Origin: Treponema sp. | GTDB lineage: Bacteria > Spirochaetota > Spirochaetia > Treponematales > Breznakiellaceae | Reading direction: 5' to 3' | Assembly (NCBI GenBank): GCA_031281685.1 | Contig: JAITFA010000036.1 | Span: forward strand, 1-8,911 | DNA: 8,911 bases | Shown: in pieces, positions 1 through 5,654 of the stretch | How the letters are laid out: each line of letters begins with the position of its first letter | How positions within the stretch are numbered: position 1 is the first letter of the stretch | Program-made: the position numbers and the translations under genes | Notes under the pieces: model-generated | The model's database searches: none | What the model saw: only the letters and a program-made list of their open reading frames with translations | What the model was told of the DNA's origin: nothing

Positions 1-2
1 CT

Positions 3-119
3 TCCGAGATTGGGCAGCGCCTGTACGTCGCTATGCGCTGGGAGAACCAGTCGTCCGGCAAGGATCAGGCGGCGGGCAAGGGTCCCTGGAGCGCGATTAG
101 GAGCGTGATCATTTCATAG
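3..119 (+). CDS. C-terminal fragment of an unrecognised protein (cut by window start)
   Basis: Frame 3 is open from the window edge to a TAG at 117-119 and gives 38 residues: SEIGQRLYVAMRWENQSS, then a short G/K-rich linker and KGPWSAIRSVIIS. The other two plus frames also run to stops nearby, so openness alone proves little. The ending, with an aromatic 'RWEN' strand followed by 'KGPWS-I-S-I', resembles C-termini I recall from uncharacterised bacterial proteins; that is recollection and not a search result. The stretch is GC-rich compared with the neighbouring minus-strand gene. It is convergent with the membrane-protein gene ending at 227, and hairpins lie between them. No function can be assigned from so short a piece. 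Confidence 0.5.
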   Translation, partial: SEIGQRLYVAMRWENQSSGKDQAAGKGPWSAIRSVIIS

Positions 120-125
120 GAGCGT

Positions 126-154
126 CTGGACGCTGAGTGTATCGCAGCGTCCGG
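126..154. repeat. Hairpin-forming inverted repeat between convergent genes
   Basis: Bases 126-135 (CTGGACGCTG) pair with 145-154 (CAGCGTCCGG): ten pairs, one of them a T-G wobble, around a 9-base loop. It begins 7 bases after the stop codon of the plus-strand fragment, where a terminator would be expected. No T-run follows on either strand, so a classical intrinsic terminator is not supported. It could stabilise 3' ends or act with Rho. Confidence 0.5.
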
Positions 155-160
155 TTGCGG

Positions 161-200
161 CTCCGCGTGGGGAATTCCAAGAAGATGATCTCACGCGGGG
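161..200. repeat. Second inverted repeat in the convergent gap
   Basis: Bases 161-169 (CTCCGCGTG) pair with 192-200 (CACGCGGGG): nine pairs including one wobble, with a 22-base loop. It lies between the first hairpin and the stop codon of the minus-strand gene at 227. Together the two hairpins fill most of the 120-226 gap. No T-run follows in either direction, so a termination role is only inferred from position. Confidence 0.4.
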
Positions 201-226
201 CAGGCTTGCTGTTGTTGTAGTCCGTA

Positions 227-796
227 TTATATCACCCGCTGGATAAACCCCTCGTAATTTTCAATGTCGGTTCTGTCAATTATGCTGACATTAAGCGCGT
301 TGCCCAGTTCGCCGGCTATCGCTTTGATGGTCTGATAATCCATTTCATCATAACATTCGTAGGCGTTCAGGTTTCTGTCGTAGATGTCAATGCTGTACGC
401 GCGATAAAATTTCGCCTCGCCCGCGTGTCCGCCTTTTGTCAGCACAACGGCTTTTATCTGATCAAAACCAACGCTGATTTCAGTCCTGAACGGCTTTTTC
501 CCCTGTATCAGTACCAGCGTTTTTTTGCTTAAATCTATGTGGTAATTAATATCGCTGGAAAACAGCATATTCAGCGCGTATATGACGAATAATACGACAA
601 AGACCAGCGCAAATAATATTAAGGCGAAACGGCTCTGGAAAAAAATGTTGAGCGTTTCGGATTTATACCGCGCTTTGCTGTAATTATCAATCATGGCGAA
701 CCAGAAAACCCCAAACGAAACGATGGACAGTATATTTCTGGCCAAACCGTTCTTCCGGTATTTTATGTATATCCTGTTATTTTCTCTGTCCAGCAT
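227..796 (-). CDS. Small membrane protein, two predicted TM helices plus soluble C-terminal domain, unknown function
   Basis: The protein has 189 residues. The start at 796 (MLDRENN) is chosen because AGGGGGA stands 6-7 bases upstream; the frame stays open to 928, but that extension runs into the methyltransferase 3' end. Visible layout: a charged N-terminus, hydrophobic segments at about 20-36 (NILSIVSFGVFWFAMI) and 57-79 (FALILFALVFVVLFVIYALNMLF), then a soluble domain of about 110 residues. The soluble part alternates beta-like strands (DLSKKTLVLIQG, DQIKAVVLTKGG, YSIDIYDRN) and ends in a helix (DYQTIKAIAGELGNAL) before SIIDRT. That pattern recalls membrane-anchored PH-like domains, but this is inference and no family is recognised. 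The gene lies 22 bases behind the methyltransferase on the same strand and shares its lower GC, so the two are probably co-transcribed. It has no recognisable nuclease motif. Confidence 0.75.
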   Translation of the reverse strand: MLDRENNRIYIKYRKNGLARNILSIVSFGVFWFAMIDNYSKARYKSETLNIFFQSRFALILFALVFVVLFVIYALNMLFSSDINYHIDLSKKTLVLIQGKKPFRTEISVGFDQIKAVVLTKGGHAGEAKFYRAYSIDIYDRNLNAYECYDEMDYQTIKAIAGELGNALNVSIIDRTDIENYEGFIQRVI

Positions 797-802
797 GGAT
801 AT

Positions 803-809
803 TCCCCCT
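803..809 (-). promoter_or_regulatory. Ribosome binding site that fixes the membrane-protein start
   Basis: On the minus strand AGGGGGA is followed by ATATCC and the ATG at 796. The spacing is normal for a Shine-Dalgarno. This site favours the 189-residue product over the longer frame that begins at 928. Confidence 0.75.
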
Positions 810-818
810 GTGAGACAT

Positions 819-2003
819 TTATTTCTCCAGCAGATAAAGATATTCTTTAACATAAATATCGCGCCCGCGTAGATTTCTGCAAGCGCGAAACGTATAATAA
901 TCTGTTTCCAGCACCTCAAGTTTGCCAATATGCTTTAACATACCTTGCATTTCCTCAAGAGAAATGAAGCCTTCGGAATTAAAGGATATAAGCACATATT
1001 TTGCTTTAACGCTGGCGCACAAATCCGACAAGGCTTTATAGGCGTATTGTTTTTTATTATACGCGGAACGGTTCCATGTTTCAGGAATCCCGGAAACCTT
1101 GCTTACGGCTTCGGGGTATTTGTTTTCAAGGATCAGGTTAAGCATAAAATAGTTTGAGCCGTACGGATGCTGGTTATACGGCGGGTCTACATAAGCCAGA
1201 TCAACTTCGGGCGCTGTTTTCACAACATTGTTTGAGTCACCGCTGTACACGATCACTTCGCAATTAAAATTACTGAACACAGGGAACGGGAGCGCGATAT
1301 CGCCCTTGATTCTTGATAGCGCGTCCTGATTGCTTCCGCCAAATTGCCCCAGTCCGGTTTCCTTGTTTTTATAAAAACTTTTGAATATGCCGGATGTATT
1401 TGAATGAATCGACGCCTCGGAAAGCAGCGGCGCGAGGAAATACTTTTTATCTTTCTCAGCGATATGTTCGATTAAAGCGCGGGCAGTGTCGATATACATC
1501 GCGTTTCTCCGCGTGTAAAAAATACGCTCGCCGGGTTGTATATTATTATCATCAGTCGGCGCGTATAAATCAGCGATAAGCCCGGAACGCGGGGGCTTGT
1601 TTATAATTTCATCAAGAAGTTCCGTATATAGCTGTTTCAGGCGCGGTATATTCAGGTCTGTTTTGTTGGATAAATAGCAATCGTTAATTGTCTTTGCGTA
1701 TTTTTCCAGATCATTGGCAAGCAGGAGGCTCGCGTAACGCTTAAAGCGCCGCGCCACGATTCCAGAGCCGCTGAATACGTCAAACAGCCGCAGCTTGTTT
1801 TTACGGAGCTTTTTCTGTACCAAGAGTACGCCTTTATCGATAAAACTTAACAAAGAACGTTTATTGCCAATATAGGTAATGATTTGTTTTGTCAGATAAT
1901 CTTTGCTTTCACCAAGAATCCCGGATGAGTTAAAATCAAATAATACGGGTTGAAAGCTCATATAATTGCAGCGGGGCGACGTTTGTCGCCCCGTACTGTT
2001 CAT
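819..2003 (-). CDS. Adenine-specific DNA methyltransferase (D12/COG3392-like)
   Basis: The protein has 394 residues from the ATG at 2003, or 380 from an in-frame ATG at 1961 (MSFQPVLFDF). It should transfer a methyl group from S-adenosylmethionine to N6 of adenine in a specific DNA site. Motifs in order: YIGNKRSLL at 44-52 (the N-terminal 'GnKr' motif of D12-type enzymes), the cofactor motif FDVFSGSGIV at 74-83, a helical target-recognition stretch at about 100-260 including YAPTDDNNIQPGERIFYT, and the catalytic DPPYNQHPYG at 273-282 (DPPY, motif IV). FNSEGF at 341-346 follows. All core motifs are intact, so the enzyme is probably active. The ATG at 2003 overlaps the secF stop as ATGA. Neither candidate start has a good Shine-Dalgarno, and residues 5-12 of the longer form are encoded by a palindrome. 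No endonuclease partner is visible, so it is probably a solitary methylase. A sampled 60-base stretch (1621-1680) has 24 G/C, against 35 in secD (3421-3480), consistent with acquisition. Confidence 0.9.
   Translation of the reverse strand: MNSTGRQTSPRCNYMSFQPVLFDFNSSGILGESKDYLTKQIITYIGNKRSLLSFIDKGVLLVQKKLRKNKLRLFDVFSGSGIVARRFKRYASLLLANDLEKYAKTINDCYLSNKTDLNIPRLKQLYTELLDEIINKPPRSGLIADLYAPTDDNNIQPGERIFYTRRNAMYIDTARALIEHIAEKDKKYFLAPLLSEASIHSNTSGIFKSFYKNKETGLGQFGGSNQDALSRIKGDIALPFPVFSNFNCEVIVYSGDSNNVVKTAPEVDLAYVDPPYNQHPYGSNYFMLNLILENKYPEAVSKVSGIPETWNRSAYNKKQYAYKALSDLCASVKAKYVLISFNSEGFISLEEMQGMLKHIGKLEVLETDYYTFRACRNLRGRDIYVKEYLYLLEK
1972..1993. repeat. Perfect GC-rich palindrome at the secF/methyltransferase junction
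   Basis: CGGGGCGAC (1972-1980) and GTCGCCCCG (1985-1993) form a perfect 9-bp stem around a GTTT loop. It starts 7 bases beyond the secF stop in the direction of transcription. No T-run follows on the minus strand (CTGCAATTAT), so it is not a standard intrinsic terminator. It resembles short 'GGGGCGAC...GTCGCCCC' intergenic palindromes that I recall as dispersed in several bacterial genomes. Copy number here cannot be judged from this window. Confidence 0.7.
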
Positions 2004-3235
2004 GCCTGCTTTGCTTTTGCCGGCATAACCGGCGCGAGTTTCTTTTTCGCGTTCTTTTTTGTCTGTATGTCCCAGAAGTTTACAAAGCCAACGGCTATGA
2101 AAATCGTGGAATATACGCCGGAAACCATGCCCACAAGGAGCGCCAGCGCGAAATCCCGCATGGAGCCTGTGGTGAAGATGAAAAGCGACAAGACCGCCAG
2201 CATGGTTGTTACAGTGGTGATGAAGGTGCGGCCCAGGGTTTCACTTAAAGCCCGGTTCAGGATGTTCTCAAAGGGGTCGTTGGGGTAAATGCGGGTGATT
2301 TCGCGGATACGGTCAAAGATAACGATGGTGTCGTTTATCGAGTAGCCCAGTATCGTGAGGATTGCCGCTATGGTCGTGGTGTTGAACTCCATGCGCGTCC
2401 AGATGATGAACATTACCATGATAAGCATGTCGTGAACGATGGCAAGCACCGCGCCGATGGCAAACTGCATCTTAAACCTGATGGAGGCGTAAGCCAGAAT
2501 GAGGAGCAGGGTGAAGGCGAGAAGAACGCCTGCCTGCTGGGTGAGCTGCTTGGAGAAACGCGAGCCTACAAAGTCGGCTCTGGTTACCGCGACGCCGCCT
2601 TCACCAAAATGCTCTTCGAGTGTTGCGACGATCTTTTCCGCTGGAACGCCTTCTTTGCTGTTCACTTCATTGGCGTCCATGCGGATCATGAAATGCCGGT
2701 CGGACGGCTGTCCCATCACCTGTACCGAGACCGTGCCTAAGGGCTGGAGTGTTGCGCGGACTTCCTCAATCGGAACTGCCTCCGCATTCGGCGGCAGATA
2801 GTGTACCACAAAGGGAGCAATCCCAAGCTGGGAATCGCTCTGCGCGCTTTGCACCATGGTCGAGGTGGAGACATCGCCCGGACCGAACAGCGTTGCCTGA
2901 ATACCCGTGATTGAGGACAGTCCCTGAACAAGGGAATCAAGCGTTGGATAGTCGGCAAAGAGAAATGTCCGCGTTTCCGCGTTCACGCCTGAACCGGATA
3001 GCACAATGTCCAGGCGATTCCTGCTCAGTGAAACCGAGGCGTTGCCCAAGCCGCTGTAGGAGATGTTAAACGCGGTCGGCGCGAAACGAATCTCCTGTAT
3101 GAGACCAGCTTGAAAGTCCACGCCGTTGTTAAAGCCGCCTTTGGCCACATAACCAATGAGGCCAAACACAATCAACACGGTGGAAAGAATCGCGGCGCGT
3201 AAAAAGTACCGTGAAAAAGGAATAATACGTTTCAT
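2000..3235 (-). CDS. secF: Protein translocase subunit SecF
   Basis: This inner-membrane subunit works with SecD as an RND-type, proton-motive-force-driven pair that pulls exported proteins out of SecYEG on the periplasmic side. It has 411 residues. TM1 is at about 13-31, followed by GVDFQAG at 38-44 (family consensus G-DF-GG, with Ala in place of the first of the paired Gly). A long periplasmic region runs to about 232. TM2-TM6 are at about 234-253, 257-279, 285-307, 337-356 and 361-388. The SecF signature LTILGYSINDTIVIFDRIRE is at 293-312. The C-terminal tail is basic (TKKNAKKK). At 411 residues it is clearly longer than E. coli SecF (about 323). The extra length sits between GVDFQAG and the canonical P4-like part beginning near PIEEVRATL (155). 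The start is secure: GGAGG at 3245-3249, inside the last secD codons, is 9 bases from the ATG, and the secD TAA abuts the ATG directly, so the genes are translationally coupled. Confidence 0.97.
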   Translation of the reverse strand: MKRIIPFSRYFLRAAILSTVLIVFGLIGYVAKGGFNNGVDFQAGLIQEIRFAPTAFNISYSGLGNASVSLSRNRLDIVLSGSGVNAETRTFLFADYPTLDSLVQGLSSITGIQATLFGPGDVSTSTMVQSAQSDSQLGIAPFVVHYLPPNAEAVPIEEVRATLQPLGTVSVQVMGQPSDRHFMIRMDANEVNSKEGVPAEKIVATLEEHFGEGGVAVTRADFVGSRFSKQLTQQAGVLLAFTLLLILAYASIRFKMQFAIGAVLAIVHDMLIMVMFIIWTRMEFNTTTIAAILTILGYSINDTIVIFDRIREITRIYPNDPFENILNRALSETLGRTFITTVTTMLAVLSLFIFTTGSMRDFALALLVGMVSGVYSTIFIAVGFVNFWDIQTKKNAKKKLAPVMPAKAKQA

Positions 3236-4957
3236 TTACTTAATCCTCCAGCTTACGGAGAGGGACTTTGTTCCCAGCACATCGGTTTGGAAGTCAAAGA
3301 TGAGCCGGGAGACAAAGAGCGCGGTGAACACCGAGGAAAACACACCGATTGCCAAGCTCACCGCGAAGCCCTGAATTGGGCCGGAACCAAGCTGGGAGAG
3401 GAAAAGCGCCGCGATAAAGGTGGTGATGTTCGAGTCCATGACAGCCCAGAACGCCTTGTCAAAGCCCGCGTCAATCGCGGCTTTACGGCTCTTACCTAGG
3501 GCGAGTTCCTCTTTCATGCGCTCAAAGATGATGACGTTGGCGTCTACCGCCATGCCGATGGTGAGAATGAAGCCTGCGATGCTCGGAAGGGTGAGGGTGA
3601 AGTTAAACGCCGACAGGATGCTGAACATGAAGTAGATGTTCAGTATCTGGGCGATAACCGCGTTAATGCCCGCGAATTTGTAGTACACGATCATGAAGGC
3701 CATGACCGCGACAAGCCCGCCGATGAGCGCGTAAAGTCCCTGACGTATGGCGTCCTCGCCCATTGAAGCGCCGATGCTTTGCTGGGTTACGACTTCCAGT
3801 TCCACAGGCAGGGCGGCGGTCCGCAAGGTGAGGGCGATGTTGTTCGCCTCATCAAGTCCAAAGCCAGTGAGCCGCACTGATTCACGGATCGCGCCGTTTA
3901 TCGTGGCCTGCGCCTTCACATGGTCGTCCAGCACAATGGCGAGCCGCTTGCCCACATTGGCTGAGGTCAGTTTATAGAAGATTTCGCCGCCCTCGCTGTC
4001 AAGGATAAACGTAACCTCTGGCTCGCCGCTGACGTTGTTGCGCTCAACCACGGCGCTTTGGATATGGCTGCCGTCAAGCCCGATCTCTTTCTTAACCGCT
4101 GTGTAGCCCTGAAATTCGTCAAGGCCGTACTGGTCTTTGGTATACACGCCCAGGATTTCCACATCGCCCGGCACGATGCTGGGGTCAACGAGATTCCCGT
4201 TGGTATCAAAGGTCGTGGTTGGGTGCGCTGTATAGTACGCATTGAAGCTAGTGGCAACCTCGTCATCGACCATGCGGAAGTTGAGGCCGCCTCTGCCCAT
4301 GATAATCGAGTTGATCCGCTCCGGGTCGGCGGTGCCGGGGATTTCCACATAGATTTGGTCAGTTCCCTGCCGCCGGATCACTGGCTCGGTGAGTCCGAAA
4401 CGGTCGATGCGGCTATTCAGCACTTCAAGCGCCCCTTCCATTGCGTCTTCCCGCTCCGCGTCGCTAACCGCGTGTCCGAGGCGTTCAGAGAGGGCATCCA
4501 TGTCAGCCTGTAGCACAATACTCAAGCCGCCGGACAAGTCAAGCCCAAGCTGCACCGCGTTTTTTTGCAGGTTTTTCAGTTCAAAGATTCTGTCCCGATA
4601 GCTGGTTTCCATGATGCTGACCACTTCGCTTCTGCCGGGAATCGTCGAAAGTACCTCGGCAGCGTCCCACTTTGCGGGCGCTTTCGCTTTGGCGCGTTTG
4701 GTGATTTCTTTGGCTTCGGCAACCAGCGGCGCCATTTCCGCTGGCGCGTCGCCTGAGGACAAGGCGATTTCGCGGAAATTCTGATAGTCCGCCAGCGCCC
4801 GTTCCGATGCGTAAATCTTGATCTGTTCACGGGAATTCAAAGCCAAGGCTTGCTCTTCCTTGGGAACCATGTAATACCAACGCAGAGTTGGGAACAGAAA
4901 GACGAAACATATCACCACCGTTACCAGAATGATACATAACCGATACCGCTTACTCAT
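3236..4957 (-). CDS. secD: Protein translocase subunit SecD
   Basis: This is the partner of SecF in the SecDF-YajC complex. Its large periplasmic domain captures emerging preproteins. It has 573 residues. TM1 is at about 7-27, then a charged, Ala/Lys/Glu-rich helical stretch at about 40-135. LGLDLSGGLSIVLQ is at 137-150, the SecD P1 motif NSRIDRFGLTEPVIRRQG at 181-198, VEIPG at 204-208, and LPVELEVV at 383-390. Five C-terminal TM segments lie between about 404 and 552 and include the RND/SecD signature GMAVDANVIIFERMKEE at 468-484, where D472 is the likely conserved acidic residue within the membrane. The length is close to other SecD proteins and all signature blocks are present. GGAGG at 4971-4975 precedes the ATG by 13 bases, which is somewhat long, and seven A residues lie immediately before the ATG. 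It follows yajC after a 76-base gap containing the arm of a hairpin, and it abuts secF. Confidence 0.97.
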   Translation of the reverse strand: MSKRYRLCIILVTVVICFVFLFPTLRWYYMVPKEEQALALNSREQIKIYASERALADYQNFREIALSSGDAPAEMAPLVAEAKEITKRAKAKAPAKWDAAEVLSTIPGRSEVVSIMETSYRDRIFELKNLQKNAVQLGLDLSGGLSIVLQADMDALSERLGHAVSDAEREDAMEGALEVLNSRIDRFGLTEPVIRRQGTDQIYVEIPGTADPERINSIIMGRGGLNFRMVDDEVATSFNAYYTAHPTTTFDTNGNLVDPSIVPGDVEILGVYTKDQYGLDEFQGYTAVKKEIGLDGSHIQSAVVERNNVSGEPEVTFILDSEGGEIFYKLTSANVGKRLAIVLDDHVKAQATINGAIRESVRLTGFGLDEANNIALTLRTAALPVELEVVTQQSIGASMGEDAIRQGLYALIGGLVAVMAFMIVYYKFAGINAVIAQILNIYFMFSILSAFNFTLTLPSIAGFILTIGMAVDANVIIFERMKEELALGKSRKAAIDAGFDKAFWAVMDSNITTFIAALFLSQLGSGPIQGFAVSLAIGVFSSVFTALFVSRLIFDFQTDVLGTKSLSVSWRIK

Positions 4958-5018
4958 TTTTTTTATAAAACCTCCAGTTAAGATGGCGTTTGGCAGCGCC
5001 CTTGTAGTTTAACACGAT

Positions 5019-5051
5019 AAAGACGCAGACACCTTACTTGTCTGCGTCTTT
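5019..5051 (-). terminator. Perfect 12-bp hairpin over the yajC stop codon: probable attenuator or weak terminator
   Basis: AAAGACGCAGAC (5019-5030) and GTCTGCGTCTTT (5040-5051) are exact reverse complements around a 9-base loop. On the transcribed minus strand the first arm encodes the last YajC residues (KDAD), and the loop contains the final Lys codon and the TAA. The second arm ends in TTT followed by ATCGTG, so the U-tract is short and termination is probably partial. A ribosome finishing yajC would cover the first arm, which would couple read-through into secDF to yajC translation. The structure is seen directly; its regulatory role is inferred. Confidence 0.6.
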
Positions 5052-5450
5052 TACATTCTTGCCGTCGGCATCCTTCTCTTCTTTCTTGTCTTCCAGCTTC
5101 TCGGCTTTTTCTTCTTTGGCCACTACATCGACGCTGGAAATGGCGCTGCGGGAGAACTCCATCTTGGCGTTCTCGTCCACCCTGACGATTACGGTGTTCT
5201 CCTTGACGCTCTGGATGGTTCCGTGGATACCACCGATGGTGGTAACACGGTCTCCCTTCTTGAGCGCCGCAAGCATCTTCTGGGTATCTTTCTGCTTCTT
5301 GTTCTGCGGTCTGATGATAAGAAAATAGAAGATACCAATAATCAAAACGAACGGGATAAGACTTGAAATAAGCGCACCCGCACCTCCTCCAGACGCAGCG
5401 GCTGCGGCATCTGGCGTTCCCAAGAGCGGGAAAAGGGTAAATGGATTCAT
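5034..5450 (-). CDS. yajC: Preprotein translocase subunit YajC
   Basis: This is a small single-span membrane protein that associates with SecDF and the Sec holotranslocon. It has 138 residues. The N-terminus is short and Ala/Gly-rich (DAAAAASGGGAGA at 14-26). TM is at about 28-46 (ISSLIPFVLIIGIFYFLII), followed at once by the family hallmark RPQNKKQK at 47-54. The cytoplasmic core GDRVTTIGGIHGTI is at 66-79, and VRVDENAKMEFSRSAI at 89-104 is the conserved YajC beta domain. The tail from 111 onward is highly charged (Lys/Glu/Asp) and probably disordered; it makes the protein slightly longer than the usual 85-120 residues. It is the first gene of the yajC-secD-secF run. No in-frame alternative start exists before the upstream TAA at 5490-5492, so the ATG at 5450 is the best start even though the nearest GGAGGA is 21 bases away. 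Confidence 0.96.
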   Translation of the reverse strand: MNPFTLFPLLGTPDAAAAASGGGAGALISSLIPFVLIIGIFYFLIIRPQNKKQKDTQKMLAALKKGDRVTTIGGIHGTIQSVKENTVIVRVDENAKMEFSRSAISSVDVVAKEEKAEKLEDKKEEKDADGKNVKDADK

Positions 5451-5471
5451 GCTGAAATAGCCGTGGGAAAA

Positions 5472-5489
5472 TCCTCCTCGGCTTCCTCC
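5472..5489 (-). promoter_or_regulatory. Tandem Shine-Dalgarno-like motifs unusually far from the yajC start
   Basis: On the minus strand AAGGAGGAAGCC is followed by GAGGAGGATTTT, giving two GGAGGA blocks 12 bases apart (5484-5489 and 5472-5477). The nearer one ends 21 bases before the yajC ATG. No start codon in the yajC frame lies at normal spacing. Either a structured leader brings the site closer or the distance is tolerated. No other open frame clearly uses these sites. Confidence 0.45.
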
Positions 5490-5584
5490 TTAAAATACTT
5501 AGGCTCGTTTTGAAGCGCGTCGCGTCAAACGGCCATGATTCAAATACAGTAACATGAGCAAAGAACGAACATCAAGTATGCTTC

Positions 5585-5605
5585 ATCAAAGGCATGGCTT
5601 TTGAT
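5585..5605. repeat. Inverted repeat in the divergent promoter region, operator candidate
   Basis: ATCAAAGGC (5585-5593) can pair with GGCTTTTGAT (ending at 5605): nine pairs, one of them a G-T wobble, around a 3-base loop. Its right arm overlaps the TTGATA proposed as the -35 box of the plus-strand gene. It could be an operator or chance symmetry; a single 204-base region cannot settle this. Confidence 0.3.
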
Positions 5606-5630
5606 ATCGCCTTTTGGCTATTCCTAGTAT
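5601..5630 (+). promoter_or_regulatory. Candidate sigma-70-type promoter for the DUF5312-like gene and argS
   Basis: TTGATA at 5601-5606 and TAGTAT at 5625-5630 are separated by 18 bases and fit the -35/-10 consensus reasonably well. The expected transcript start near 5637 leaves a leader of under 20 bases before the ATG at 5655. A second TAGTAT at 5645-5650 lies almost against the start codon but lacks a convincing -35 box. The rest of 5451-5654 must also drive yajC leftward. A TTGACG occurs on the minus strand (5521-5526), but no well-spaced -10 box follows it. Confidence 0.4.
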
Positions 5631-5654
5631 CAGTATCTTGCCGATAGTATAAAA

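Noticed and set aside
797..928. N-terminal extension of the small membrane protein to an ATG at 928
   Set aside because: It overlaps the methyltransferase coding end, while a good Shine-Dalgarno sits just before the internal ATG at 796.
819..2003. Complete restriction-modification system
   Set aside because: Only the methyltransferase is recognisable. The adjacent 189-residue membrane protein has no nuclease motif, and no other unassigned gene lies nearby.
2019..2033. Short hairpin GCCGG/CCGGC near the secF 3' end
   Set aside because: It has only five pairs, lies within coding sequence and lacks a T-run on the transcribed strand, so it is not a convincing terminator.
4058..4513. A 151-codon plus-strand open frame opposite secD
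   Set aside because: It is antisense to a well-supported SecD, has no ribosome site and shows no recognisable domain.
4838..4957. SecD N-terminal insertion as a novelty
   Set aside because: A roughly 100-residue stretch between TM1 and the LGLDL-GG motif also exists in E. coli SecD, so the length here is ordinary.
4958..4964. Run of seven A (minus strand) directly before the secD ATG, considered as a phase-variable tract
   Set aside because: It is short, outside the coding frame, and secD is expected to be needed constantly.
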